DNA from: Alkalicoccobacillus porphyridii | GTDB taxonomy: Bacteria > Bacillota > Bacilli > Bacillales > Bacillaceae_D | Assembly: GCF_007293315.1 (NCBI RefSeq) | Contig: NZ_VLXZ01000003.1 | Coordinates: 186,001 to 250,000, forward strand | Length of the DNA: 64,000 bases | Direction: 5' to 3' | Shown here: positions 1-8,633 of the stretch, in pieces | How positions within the stretch are numbered: the first letter of the stretch is position 1 | Layout: each line of letters begins with the position of its first letter | Position numbers and translations under genes: made by a program | Notes under the pieces: generated by a model | Databases searched by the model: none | What the model saw: only the letters and a program-made list of their open reading frames with translations | Told to the model about the DNA's origin: nothing

Positions 1-940
1 TAGGTGCAAATGCATAGTGCATACCTGTCATAATAATAAGTGGCATAAATCCACCTAATAACAATCCAGCTACTGGACCAGCAAAATCAAATAACCAAAC
101 AAAAACTTGTGATAACCCTGCTCCAATGTTAGTTCCTAGTGGTCCAATGATCCAAAGAGTGATTGGAACAACAATTAAGAATGTAATCATTGGTGAGAAC
201 ATAAGAGATATAGCGGATGGCATAAACTTTTTGATCACATTGTAAACATATTTTAATAACAAAACAGCTAAGATAATTGGTATAACACTTGATGCATAGC
301 TGAGAACAGGAATCGATATAAAGCTAAGTCCATATATAGAAAAGCTGGTTACATCGGTTAAACCATTTGCTGCATCAATAAAGGTTGGATACATCATCGT
401 ACCTGCAATGACTAATGCTAAGTATTCATTTGTTTTTACCTTACGAGCTGCAGAAACAGCTAAGAAGAATGGTAGGAAGTAGAATACACTATCTCCAATA
501 GCGTTCAAAATTGCATATGAATCTCCCTCGTTATTTAACCATCCCAGAGTTACAAACAAAGCGAGGAAACCTTTTAATAAACCAGCCCCAGCTAACGCAG
601 GAAGTATTGGAGTGAACACTCCAGAGATAAAGTCCATTGTTGCAGATACAACACCCTGCTTTTGACCTTTTTTCTCACCACTACCAGACCTACCTTCAAG
701 CATTGGCTCCAATTCCTCAAAGACATCTGATACTTTGTTACCAACAATAACTTGGAATTGATCTCCTGAAAACTGTGCCCCAAGTACCCCATCAATTCTT
801 TTTATCGAGTCCATATCCACTTTTTCTTTATCATTAAGATTAAAGCGAAGACGTGTAATACAGTGCCACGCTTGGTCTACATTGCTAGAACCGCCAACAT
901 TACCTAACACTTTTTCTGCAATTTCTTTATACTTTGACAT
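1..940 (-). CDS. bglP: Beta-glucoside PTS transporter, EIIB and EIIC part (partial)
   Basis: Reads leftward from an ATG at 940 and runs off the window edge, so only the first 313 residues are present. The N-terminus is a PTS EIIB domain of about 85 residues with the phospho-cysteine motif WHCITRLRF (Cys27), followed by a hydrophobic EIIC domain with many membrane segments. Family knowledge: such enzymes phosphorylate aryl-beta-glucosides such as salicin or arbutin during uptake. The licT-type antiterminator gene and a ribonucleic antiterminator site lie directly upstream, which fixes it in the beta-glucoside (BglP) group rather than sucrose or trehalose PTS with moderate certainty. A terminal EIIA domain and a phospho-beta-glucosidase gene would be expected beyond position 1. 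Confidence 0.88.
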   Translation of the reverse strand, partial: MSKYKEIAEKVLGNVGGSSNVDQAWHCITRLRFNLNDKEKVDMDSIKRIDGVLGAQFSGDQFQVIVGNKVSDVFEELEPMLEGRSGSGEKKGQKQGVVSATMDFISGVFTPILPALAGAGLLKGFLALFVTLGWLNNEGDSYAILNAIGDSVFYFLPFFLAVSAARKVKTNEYLALVIAGTMMYPTFIDAANGLTDVTSFSIYGLSFISIPVLSYASSVIPIILAVLLLKYVYNVIKKFMPSAISLMFSPMITFLIVVPITLWIIGPLGTNIGAGLSQVFVWLFDFAGPVAGLLLGGFMPLIIMTGMHYAFAP

Positions 941-961
941 GATAATTCCCCCTTTTTAGCC

Positions 962-1007
962 ATAAAAAATACCCAAACAGACGGCCAGTGGCTCGTTCCA
1001 TTTGGGT
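962..1007 (-). terminator. Intrinsic terminator in the licT-bglP gap
   Basis: On the minus strand ACCCAAA (1007-1001) pairs with TTTGGGT (977-971) and a run of T residues follows (970-962). The left arm overlaps the 3' end of the antiterminator element at 1004-1034, so RNA can form either the terminator or the antiterminator, the classic arrangement for BglG/LicT control. Confidence 0.88.
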
Positions 1008-1034
1008 AATGCCTGATCAAATCAGTAACAATCC
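1004..1034 (-). promoter_or_regulatory. Ribonucleic antiterminator (RAT) ahead of bglP
   Basis: The minus strand begins GGATTGTTACTG and ends CAGGCATTACCC, matching the imperfect stem-loop bound by BglG/SacY/LicT proteins. It sits between licT and bglP and shares bases with the terminator at 962-1007. Binding of active LicT should block termination and let bglP be transcribed. Confidence 0.88.
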
Positions 1035-1043
1035 GCCATGATA

Positions 1044-1898
1044 CTATTTAGTTGTTTGTCGATTAGTTACTCTCCAAACATGCAGTGTTAAATACAATCG
1101 TTCGTTTGATGATAAACTCCAACCATATCTCTTTTCGAGCAAGGTAGAAATTTTTTCAACTGCTTGATATGCCTTTTCATACTTTGTTTTCACAAGTTCT
1201 AGAAGTGTTAAATCCACTTCCTCTTGTTCTGTTTGATCCTGTTTAAACTGCCTGATAAAGAAGTAGCGTAGATGAGTAATAAACCTAGTATAATTAAGCG
1301 AATCCTCATCAAGCTTAAGCTGGAAGTGATATTGCACAATCTCAATGATTCGATTGATAACCTCTGTCATCTTAAGCGTTTCTTCAATCTTAGTCTTTTT
1401 AGCCTGCTGCCCATTAACAAAGTGATACGTAATAAAGGTTTCTTCACTTTTAGGAAGCAAGACATCAAGACGGTCAAACACCTGACGAATCGCATCTTTA
1501 GCTGCTTCGTATTCCTTTGGGTATAGATTCTTTACTTCCCAACGGTTTGTATCTGCATAATCAATCTGTTCATTCGCCCGTTTTACAGCAAAATTCAAAT
1601 GATCCGCAAGAGTTAAATAGATATTGTTATTAAATGTAATACCCAGCTGCGCTTCTGTATTTTTAATAATTTCAACCGAAACATCGAGGACCTCAGAATC
1701 AATTTCATCCAATACCTGCAGCAACGGCTTGCGAGTTGATGATTGCTCAGCAACAAACTTACGACGTATGTTTTCTTCAGAAATAGAATCTCCCTTATTC
1801 TTTTGAAATCCAACGCCTGTGCCCATTACAATCCATTCTACTCCAGATGAATCCTTAACCAGTGCCACATTATTATTGAATGCCTTTGTAAATTTCAT
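1044..1898 (-). CDS. licT: BglG/LicT-family transcriptional antiterminator
   Basis: The 284-residue protein begins MKFTKAFNNNVALVKD at the ATG ending at 1898; this start is chosen because GGAGG lies 6-7 bases upstream, whereas the open frame continues 13 codons further with no ribosome site. Order: CAT RNA-binding domain (about residues 1-55), then two PTS-regulation domains (PRD1 about 65-170, PRD2 about 175-280) with conserved histidines (HLNFAVKR, HLRYFFIRQ). The family is phosphorylated by HPr and by its cognate EII, and binds RAT RNA when substrate is present. RAT sites before its own gene and before bglP indicate autogenous control plus control of the transporter. Confidence 0.9.
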   Translation of the reverse strand: MKFTKAFNNNVALVKDSSGVEWIVMGTGVGFQKNKGDSISEENIRRKFVAEQSSTRKPLLQVLDEIDSEVLDVSVEIIKNTEAQLGITFNNNIYLTLADHLNFAVKRANEQIDYADTNRWEVKNLYPKEYEAAKDAIRQVFDRLDVLLPKSEETFITYHFVNGQQAKKTKIEETLKMTEVINRIIEIVQYHFQLKLDEDSLNYTRFITHLRYFFIRQFKQDQTEQEEVDLTLLELVKTKYEKAYQAVEKISTLLEKRYGWSLSSNERLYLTLHVWRVTNRQTTK

Positions 1899-1974
1899 GG
1901 AATGTCCTCCATATCTCATAACACAACAAAATCCCATCTTAAAAACACATTTATAAACAATGCGCTCTTAACAT

Positions 1975-2005
1975 AGGTAATGCCTGATCGAATCAGTAAC
2001 AATCC
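1975..2005 (-). promoter_or_regulatory. Second RAT-like element in the licT leader
   Basis: The minus strand carries GGATTGTTACTGATTCGATC followed by AGGCATTACCT, nearly identical to the RAT before bglP. It lies about 14 bases after the predicted transcription start and 77 bases before licT. Only a weak hairpin with two G-U pairs followed by TTTTT (roughly 1940-1962) can be drawn downstream, and it does not overlap the RAT, so the mechanism here is less certain than at bglP. Confidence 0.75.
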
Positions 2006-2025
2006 TGATATGATGTTGTACCCAT

Positions 2026-2054
2026 ACTATACAACTGAATGTAAACGATGTCAA
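2026..2054 (-). promoter_or_regulatory. Sigma-A-type promoter of licT-bglP
   Basis: On the minus strand TTGACA (2054-2049) and TATAGT (2031-2026) are separated by 17 bases. Transcription would start near 2019 and enter the RAT leader almost at once, as expected for an antitermination-controlled operon. Confidence 0.72.
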
Positions 2055-2080
2055 TCTCTTTCAAAAAATATATCTTAAAG

Positions 2081-2110
2081 AAAAAACTGAAAGGATGTAT
2101 ATCCCTTCAG
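2081..2110 (-). terminator. Terminator after the Bcr/CflA efflux gene
   Basis: The minus strand reads CTGAAGGG, a short loop, then CCTTTCAG and TTTTTT. It lies 60 bases after the stop of the MFS gene and upstream of the licT promoter, separating the two units. Confidence 0.8.
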
Positions 2111-2169
2111 CTACAGTCACTTTATTACTTCTCATTTACTTCTCTGTCGATATAGTTTATTCCAACATT

Positions 2170-3387
2170 TTAGCTCTCCCTTTGAGGTGTCCTTCCGCCT
2201 CTAGCTAAAAATGTAAAGGATAAAAACGCACCAACACTCATCAAAAAGATGATAAGGCCCATTGGGACGGCTGTGTCTTCTCCGGCAATTCCTACTAAAG
2301 GTGCAGTCATAGCACCAATACTAAATGGAAGTAGTCCTAATAAAGCAGAGGCACTGCCTGCTTGTTCTGATTTACTCTCCATCGCTAGAGCAAAAGAGGT
2401 CGTACCCACCATTCCGATCATAGAGACAAAGAAGAAAATCGGGATCACAATAAAGAGTAATGGTCCTTCAATGAGGGTCATAACAAATAAGAAACCGCTG
2501 GCAACTACCGCAATAATTAACCCAATACGTAAAAAAGTGCGTTCTAGCACAATCCCTGCATAACGCCCAACTAAATGAGTACCTAAGATAATTCCAAGTC
2601 CATTTACACCAAATAACAGGCTAAATGTTTGCGGACTGACCTCATAAATATTCTGGTATACAAATGGTGTTCCAGACACATATGCAAAGATCCCTCCTAC
2701 CATTAGACCCTGTGTTAACGCTAGTCCCATGAATAATCGGTCTTTCAATAAGTGTTTAAAGGTTTGTAATGTGCTTTTTATAGAGCTGGGTCTACGCCTT
2801 TCAACAGGTAGAGATTCCTCAAGCTTTGTGACAACCAGTAGCATAATAGTAAGACCGAGTATGGCAAGGACAATAAAAACCCAATGCCAAGTAGCTCCTG
2901 GTACAAGTAACACAGCTGCTCCAAAAACAGGTGCCATAATTGGAAATAAGCCATTTATGAGCATTAAAAGGGAGAAGAACTTAGTTAAATCATGCCCACT
3001 AAACAAATCACGAACTACAGCTCTAGAGATGACGATGCCTGCTGCGGCTGTGAATCCCTGAAGAAAACGAGCCCCTATTAATATGTATATGTTTGGTGCA
3101 AAGGCACAAATCACAGATGCCCCCGCGTACAATGCAATAAATAGAACAAGTGGTTTTTTTCGGCCTTGTGCATCACTTAATGGTCCGATCACAAGCTGAC
3201 CAGCCGCAAGTCCTAATAAACAGGCAGTTAAACTTAATTGAACTAATGAAGCCGATGTTTCAAGATTCCTTGCAATATCCGGAAAGCTCGGCAGATACAT
3301 ATCAATGGTCAGTGGACCAAATGCGGCAAGCATCCCTAATAGTATAGCTAAACCAAGCCGCTTCTTTCCTGTAATTTGTTGTTCCAA
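2170..3387 (-). CDS. Bcr/CflA-family multidrug MFS efflux transporter
   Basis: About 405 residues with 12 predicted membrane spans. The signature near the start, GMLAAFGPLTIDMYLPSFP, and LIGARFLQGFTAAAGIVISRAVVRD in the fourth to fifth spans are typical of the Bcr/CflA subgroup (drug:H+ antiporters, with bicyclomycin or chloramphenicol as model substrates). Start choice is uncertain: TTG at 3387 gives the usual short N-terminus (MEQQITGKKRL) with AGGAG 13 bases upstream; ATG at 3420 and GTG at 3441 are in frame but have weaker sites. The substrate cannot be read from the sequence. It is transcribed alone, divergent from the ROK regulator. Confidence 0.87.
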   Translation of the reverse strand: MEQQITGKKRLGLAILLGMLAAFGPLTIDMYLPSFPDIARNLETSASLVQLSLTACLLGLAAGQLVIGPLSDAQGRKKPLVLFIALYAGASVICAFAPNIYILIGARFLQGFTAAAGIVISRAVVRDLFSGHDLTKFFSLLMLINGLFPIMAPVFGAAVLLVPGATWHWVFIVLAILGLTIMLLVVTKLEESLPVERRRPSSIKSTLQTFKHLLKDRLFMGLALTQGLMVGGIFAYVSGTPFVYQNIYEVSPQTFSLLFGVNGLGIILGTHLVGRYAGIVLERTFLRIGLIIAVVASGFLFVMTLIEGPLLFIVIPIFFFVSMIGMVGTTSFALAMESKSEQAGSASALLGLLPFSIGAMTAPLVGIAGEDTAVPMGLIIFLMSVGAFLSFTFLARGGRTPQRES

Positions 3388-3486
3388 TCCAATCCCTACT
3401 CTCCTGTAAATCTTCATCATATGTGTTCTTAGCGTATACACGTACTCTCGTTCATGGTAAGATAATAAAGAGACTTTATAAACAAG

Positions 3487-3501
3487 GTTTATTAAGTAAA
3501 C
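3487..3501. promoter_or_regulatory. Possible ROK-regulator operator
   Basis: GTTTA-TTAAG-TAAAC is a perfect inverted repeat in the divergent gap between the efflux gene and the ROK gene. XylR/NagC-type ROK repressors bind comparable AT-rich palindromes. The assignment is inference from position and symmetry only. Confidence 0.35.
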
Positions 3502-3621
3502 ATACTATGTATCTACGATCTTTTCACAATCAATCTGTATGTAAGAACAGTATAAATCAATTTAATCAAAATGGAGCATTTAATGCTCAGAATTATCTAT
3601 ATAGATTTGGAGGAAAGCTAT

Positions 3622-4620
3622 TTGAGCAGTTCAAATGGACGTTTTGTAAAAGAAATAAATTTGAATAACGTTCGAAATAATCTCGCACAGCTTGAACTAG
3701 CGACAAAACCTCAGCTTGCAGACGCCACGGGTTTGAGTGTCGTAACCATTAACTCCTTAGTCAAAGAGCTTCTTGTAACAGGAGAAATCCAGAAAGACGA
3801 GACAACTCCTTCTACAGGAGGTCGCCCCGCCGCTACATATCGATTTAATTATCAATATAGCCTTGCGCTGATCCTCCTGTTTAACGAACATCATTGGAAG
3901 GACGAGCTTGTGGCCTCCGTCGTGGATTTAAGAGGCGAAACGTTAATCAGCGAAACACATATTATTCCGGTTTTTCATTCCTCACACTTTGAGGACCTAA
4001 TTAAACGTCTGCTCTCTTTATATCCTGCGATCAAAATTATTGCCATTGGTATTCCTGGACAAGCGGTAAATGGAGAGATTACTGTAAGCAGTCACGAACG
4101 ATTAAAGGGCTTACGAATGGTTGATACATTGCAGAACACGTTTACTATTCCTGTGCTTTTGGAGAATGATGTAAATGCGGCTGTAAGTGGTTATTGCGCT
4201 CATACCTGTCAGGAGAAAAATACCTGTGTAGTCGCCGTATACTTTCCAGATAAATACCCACCTGGTGTTGGAATTTATCTGAATGGCCATATCGTAAAAG
4301 GTAAAAACGGCATGGCTGGTGAGATTAAGTTTCTCCCTTTAGATGTAACCTGGGATGGTGGTTGGGAGTCCGAGGAATTTATTGAGGTTGCTTGTACAAT
4401 CGTACAAACACTTAATGCCGTCCTAGCACCTGATCAAATTGTTTTATATCAAAATGTAGTCTCAGAGAATCAATTTCAAACAGCATGGTCTCATTACGAA
4501 TCAAAATATGAGATGGCATCTAAGCCAGATATCATCCTATCACGTCCTTTCCAGGATGATTTTCATGAAGGTATTCAAAGTCTTGCTCTCAAAGAGCTTA
4601 GACCAGAAAATAAATTATAA
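3622..4620 (+). CDS. ROK-family transcriptional regulator
   Basis: 332 residues from a TTG at 3622 placed 7 bases after GGAGG; the frame is open further upstream but without a ribosome site. The N-terminus is a MarR-like winged helix (about residues 10-75, including LATKPQLADATGLSVVTINSLVKEL and GGRPAATYRFN). The rest is a ROK (actin-fold sugar kinase) domain with IGIPGQAVNGEI, LENDVNAAVSGY and GMAGEIKFLP. The usual zinc-binding CxCG motif is not seen, so it is probably a sugar-sensing repressor without kinase activity. The adjacent MFS transporter and convergent GH95 glycosidase suggest that it controls use of a fucose-type or related sugar. Confidence 0.85.
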   Translation: MSSSNGRFVKEINLNNVRNNLAQLELATKPQLADATGLSVVTINSLVKELLVTGEIQKDETTPSTGGRPAATYRFNYQYSLALILLFNEHHWKDELVASVVDLRGETLISETHIIPVFHSSHFEDLIKRLLSLYPAIKIIAIGIPGQAVNGEITVSSHERLKGLRMVDTLQNTFTIPVLLENDVNAAVSGYCAHTCQEKNTCVVAVYFPDKYPPGVGIYLNGHIVKGKNGMAGEIKFLPLDVTWDGGWESEEFIEVACTIVQTLNAVLAPDQIVLYQNVVSENQFQTAWSHYESKYEMASKPDIILSRPFQDDFHEGIQSLALKELRPENKL

Positions 4621-4642
4621 ATAGTTAGGAAGTTACATACTT

Positions 4643-5836
4643 ATGAGAAAGTTAATTTGGCTGGCATGCTTTGCCTACCTACTTACTGGATTTGGTCACA
4701 TCATTATCGGCTCCGTGCTTGAACCAATGATCCATCATTATAATCTTAGTTATGGTGATGGTGGCCAACTAATTATGAACCAGTTTCTTGGATTCTTAGT
4801 TGGGGTGCTGATTGCTCCATTTTTATTAAAAGCGTTTGGCCGTAGAAGTGTTCTACTCTTGTCTTTAGCTTTGTTTGCCATCGCTCAGCTATCGTTATAT
4901 TTGCTATTACCGTGGTCCATATTGTTAATGATTGTTCCATTTGGAGGAGCAGGATTTGGCATGATTGAAACAATAATAGCTGGAATGATTATCGGAAAAT
5001 TACAGGAAAAGAAAGCATCGATTATGGTGCTGACAGAGGTCTTCTTTGGGGTTGGAGCATTAGCTGTGCCAGCACTGGCTGCCTTTTTTATTGCAACTGG
5101 CCAATGGAATGATATCTTTATTGTTGTTAGTTTAATTGTCTTTACATGCTTCTTGCTCTGGATGTTCCTGCGTTTTGATGAGTACGAATTTCTTCTAAAA
5201 AAAGAAGCTATCGATAAAAATGCAGCTGCACCCATTAAATTAAAATACCCAAAACCCGCTTGGCCCATTGTACTATTTGGCTCGTTCTTTTTCTTTTTGT
5301 ATGTTGGGGTGGAAATGACATTCCCTAATTATCTTCCATCGATATTGTCACTCACCTCAGACCTCTCGCCTGCTGTTCTAGCGCTAAGTATTACGATTTT
5401 CTGGGGGGCTATGACCATTGGTCGCTTGATCATGTTTTTTATTGTCGAGCGAGTTGGTTTTTACCGATTGTTTGTGATCAGTGTAATTGGTCAAATGGTC
5501 ACACTTGGCTTGTTTGCAGCGTCTCCTCATTACATCGTAAGCTTTATTGTTATATTCTTTGCCGGGTTGTTAATGGGTGGGATCTTCTCGTTAGGTCTGC
5601 TTGTTATAAATGAAGGCATACCCGGACTGGAGGATCGTACAACAAGTCTGATGATTGCCATGGGTGGTCTTGGGGGAGCTTTTCTGCCAAGAATAGCAGG
5701 AAGTCTTCTAGACCATTATCCCGTTGAGGTAACACTGTGGGCAATCTTTGGCATGGCTGTACTGATGGCGATACTTATGCTGATTATATCCAGGGTAAAT
5801 AAACGATCAAACGAAATAGGTAAAAGCACTATGTAA
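4643..5836 (+). CDS. MFS transporter, sugar type
   Basis: 397 residues with 12 predicted membrane segments; the first spans read LIWLACFAYLLTGFGHIIIGSVLEPMIHHY and a central charged loop follows the sixth. It starts 22 bases after the ROK gene and is probably co-transcribed (AGGAAG 12 bases before the ATG). It resembles the FucP/YfkF-like MFS branch in general shape, but no substrate-defining motif was recognised. With the ROK regulator and GH95 glycosidase it likely imports a mono- or oligosaccharide released from plant polymer; that is contextual inference. Confidence 0.8.
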   Translation: MRKLIWLACFAYLLTGFGHIIIGSVLEPMIHHYNLSYGDGGQLIMNQFLGFLVGVLIAPFLLKAFGRRSVLLLSLALFAIAQLSLYLLLPWSILLMIVPFGGAGFGMIETIIAGMIIGKLQEKKASIMVLTEVFFGVGALAVPALAAFFIATGQWNDIFIVVSLIVFTCFLLWMFLRFDEYEFLLKKEAIDKNAAAPIKLKYPKPAWPIVLFGSFFFFLYVGVEMTFPNYLPSILSLTSDLSPAVLALSITIFWGAMTIGRLIMFFIVERVGFYRLFVISVIGQMVTLGLFAASPHYIVSFIVIFFAGLLMGGIFSLGLLVINEGIPGLEDRTTSLMIAMGGLGGAFLPRIAGSLLDHYPVEVTLWAIFGMAVLMAILMLIISRVNKRSNEIGKSTM

Positions 5837-5849
5837 TTTGAAATAGTAA

Positions 5850-5890
5850 AGCCTAACAATTAAGATAGTCTCCTCTTAATTGTTAGGCTC
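5850..5890. terminator. Bidirectional terminator between MFS and GH95 genes
   Basis: AGCCTAACAATTAAGA and TCTTAATTGTTAGGCT form a 16-bp perfect stem with an 8-9 base loop between two convergent genes. T-rich sequence follows in the plus direction and A-rich sequence precedes it, so it can serve both strands. Confidence 0.88.
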
Positions 5891-5912
5891 TTATTATATA
5901 AGCTCTTCTCTT

Positions 5913-8207
5913 TTAAGCACTAATCACCGTGTAGCGCTGGTTTTGCTCTGTATGAAATGAAACAACGTCCGTATCAAACTGGTTGGTAGTAACATCGTGC
6001 CCTTCTTTGTTTTTAACTCGTATAGGAGTTAAACTTCTAATGAGACAATCGCCACCCAAGTGACTGATAATCTCTCCACTTTTTAATGAATGATCCGCCC
6101 ATTTTAGTTCTAATTCAAATCCACCTCGTGCCTTTAACCCCTTCACAGAGCCTTCAGACCATTCATCCGGCAAGGCTGGAAATAGGTGAAGCTCTTGATC
6201 ATGGCTTTGTACAAGCATTTCTGCAATAGCCGCTGTCCCTCCAAAATTCCCGTCTATTTGAAACGGTGGGTGATTATCAAAGAGGTTAGGCAACGTAGAA
6301 TGGCTTAGTAAAGCAAGGGTGTGCTCATAGGCTAGATCAGATTTTCCAAGGCGTGCCCACATATTGATAATCCACGCCCGGCTCCAACCAGTGTGACCAC
6401 CACCATGCTTTAGCCTTTCCTTGAGTGTTTTCACAGCGGCCTCAGCTAGTTCAGGCGTTTTATTTACCGTAATTTGATTTCCAGGGTGCAAAGCAAATAA
6501 TTGAGAAATATGACGATGGCCAGGCTCTGCTTCTTCATAATCTTCAAGCCACTCTTTAATTTGCCCTCTTCCACCTATCTCTGGGGTAGGAAGCTTTGAG
6601 CGTAGTTCTTTTAAATCAGTGGCAAATTCATGATCACTATCTAATAATTCACTAGACTGTATACAACGAGAAAAGAGCGCGTGTAGTATCTGGCTATCCA
6701 TTGAAGGACCTACACAAAGTGTACCTGATTCTCCGTTTGGCAAAATATAGACGTTCTCTGGAGAAACAGATGGCGCTGTAACCATTCTGCCTTGATCATT
6801 CTCCACAAGAAAATCAACAAAAAACAGCGCCGCTTCTTTCATTGTCTCATAGGATTTTTTGAGAAAAGAGAGATTCCCTGTGAACTCATAATGCTCCCAC
6901 AGATGCAAGCTAAGCCACGCTGCCCCAAGAGGCCAGTTGGTGGCAGGCATATGTAGGTCCTGTGGAGCGGTATCCGCCCAAATATCTGTATTATGGTGAG
7001 CAACAAAGCCCCTGCAGCCATACATAGATTCTGCCGTTTCACGACCTGTCACCCTCATCCTCTCAATTAAATCGAATAACGGTTCGTGACATTCTGATAG
7101 ATGGCACACCTCAGCTGGCCAATAGTTCATCTGTGTATTTATATTAATCGTAAATTTACTGTCCCAAGCAGGCTGCATATCTTTATTCCATATTCCTTGA
7201 AGATTCGCGGGTAAAGAGCCAGGTCTACTAGAGGAAATGAGCAGATATCTTCCATAATGAAAGTATAAGCTTATTAACCCGTTATCAGGCTCTCCGGCTT
7301 TTACTTTATCAAGCCTTTGATCTGTTGGCAGATGAGATAATGCCTCGTCATGTGTTCCTAAACCTAATTCTACTCTAGAATACAGAGCTTGATAGTCTTT
7401 TATATGGTTATCTTTTATCTGTTTGTACGTTTTAGAGCTGACTCGATCCAATTGATTGTTACACCACTGAGTAGGATCTTTATGCCGATAGGAGGTAGCA
7501 GCCGTTAAAAATAGCGTGACACTATCCGCATCTTTGACAATAAGGCGATTACCAATCGTTTGTACACTGCCCCCTTCAGTTGAGGCTTGTAATATACTCT
7601 TAAAACGGATGCCATCCTCTCCGCCGGTCACGCCCCCCATAAGCAAACGTTGACCAGGCAACACCTTGGATTCGTCTAGGTTGGTACCCTGTTTCCGATC
7701 CAGCATCGCTTTAAATGAAATAGAGTTCGGCTTAGATGAGGTTAAACGGATGACAAGCGACTCATCAGGAAAACTAGCCAGAATCTCCCGCTGATATTCA
7801 ATACCTTCATATACATAACATACCTTGACTACTCCCGTGTTTAGATCTAGCTCTCGTGTATATTCTGAAGTCTCTGTATGATCATGATCAAAGGTTAGAA
7901 AAAGCTCCCCTAACGGCTGATAATGACGTTGCCTTTCAGGTACACCTGTCAAAGCTAATTCAGCAAGCTCCTCAGCTTCCTTTAATCTCCCTGAGAAAAG
8001 CAATTCTCTTACTTTTGGAAGATTGGCTAACGCATCCGGATTGTTTCGATTCCGCGGACCACCGTACCAAATCGAGTCCTCATTTAATTGAATTTGTTCT
8101 TTAGATTCATGCCCAAAAACCATTGCTCCTAACTTTCCATTGCCCACAGGTAATGCTTCATTCCATTTCGTAGCAGGTTGTAAATACCACAGCTTGTGCT
8201 CTGACAT
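5913..8207 (-). CDS. Glycoside hydrolase family 95 (alpha-L-fucosidase type)
   Basis: 764 residues, the usual GH95 length, with no signal peptide, so it probably acts inside the cell on imported oligosaccharides. Order: N-terminal beta domain with [18 protein letters not shown] and [11 protein letters not shown] (about 1-230), an (alpha/alpha)6 catalytic domain, and a C-terminal beta domain. [12 protein letters not shown] holds the two catalytic-site asparagines known in the family, PSVSPEN the general acid region, and FQIDGNFGG the conserved Asp. GH95 enzymes cut alpha-1,2-fucosides, and some members prefer alpha-L-galactosides of plant xyloglucan or pectin. GGGGACG precedes the ATG. A cre-like site lies about 70 bases upstream. 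Confidence 0.9.
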   Translation of the reverse strand: MSEHKLWYLQPATKWNEALPVGNGKLGAMVFGHESKEQIQLNEDSIWYGGPRNRNNPDALANLPKVRELLFSGRLKEAEELAELALTGVPERQRHYQPLGELFLTFDHDHTETSEYTRELDLNTGVVKVCYVYEGIEYQREILASFPDESLVIRLTSSKPNSISFKAMLDRKQGTNLDESKVLPGQRLLMGGVTGGEDGIRFKSILQASTEGGSVQTIGNRLIVKDADSVTLFLTAATSYRHKDPTQWCNNQLDRVSSKTYKQIKDNHIKDYQALYSRVELGLGTHDEALSHLPTDQRLDKVKAGEPDNGLISLYFHYGRYLLISSSRPGSLPANLQGIWNKDMQPAWDSKFTININTQMNYWPAEVCHLSECHEPLFDLIERMRVTGRETAESMYGCRGFVAHHNTDIWADTAPQDLHMPATNWPLGAAWLSLHLWEHYEFTGNLSFLKKSYETMKEAALFFVDFLVENDQGRMVTAPSVSPENVYILPNGESGTLCVGPSMDSQILHALFSRCIQSSELLDSDHEFATDLKELRSKLPTPEIGGRGQIKEWLEDYEEAEPGHRHISQLFALHPGNQITVNKTPELAEAAVKTLKERLKHGGGHTGWSRAWIINMWARLGKSDLAYEHTLALLSHSTLPNLFDNHPPFQIDGNFGGTAAIAEMLVQSHDQELHLFPALPDEWSEGSVKGLKARGGFELELKWADHSLKSGEIISHLGGDCLIRSLTPIRVKNKEGHDVTTNQFDTDVVSFHTEQNQRYTVISA

Positions 8208-8633
8208 CTAATAATCGTCCCCTTTTTCCACTTAATTTCACGGATATGACTATGATTTTATTAGTAAAAGAGCTCTAATAAAGCGCTTTCATTATAATCA
8301 AACTTAATGCTACCATGATGGTTAATTCAATGGAAGTCGGAAACGGAATTTTCAGAATAAAACAGGATGGAATATTGAAATTAATTATTCTTAAAAGAAC
8401 AACTGTTTCTGTCAGAAGTGAACAATCAGGCATCTGCACTCAAACATTCTGATGCAAAAGGAGATTTTTTCCCAATGTCTGCTTTTTACAGATCGTGCTA
8501 CTCTTAGGATATCTTATACATGCGGGGTGAGGCCTATAGTGTTCACATAAAATTAGTTGGAAGGAGAAGCAGGTAGTTGAGTTGTCTGTGCCTAGCCTTA
8601 AAAAACTAAACTATGCGAAAGTAGGGATGAAAG
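8208..8633. other. Divergent control region, GH95 and pectate lyase
   Basis: This 426-base gap separates two divergent sugar-polymer genes. It holds the cre-like site at 8278-8291. Close to the pectate lyase it also holds a ten-codon frame, TTG at 8577 to TAA at 8609, with AAGGAG (8561-8566) ten bases before it; this could be a leader peptide, encoding Met-Ser-Cys-Leu-Cys-Leu-Ala-Leu-Lys-Asn, but the support is only the ribosome site. No clear sigma-A promoter or riboswitch was recognised in the rest. Confidence 0.4.
8278..8291. promoter_or_regulatory. Candidate CcpA site (cre) upstream of GH95
   Basis: ATAAAGCGCTTTCA matches 12 of 14 positions of the catabolite-responsive consensus TGWAANCGNTNWCA, with the CG core central. 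It lies 71 bases before the GH95 start codon, suggesting glucose repression through CcpA. Confidence 0.6.
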
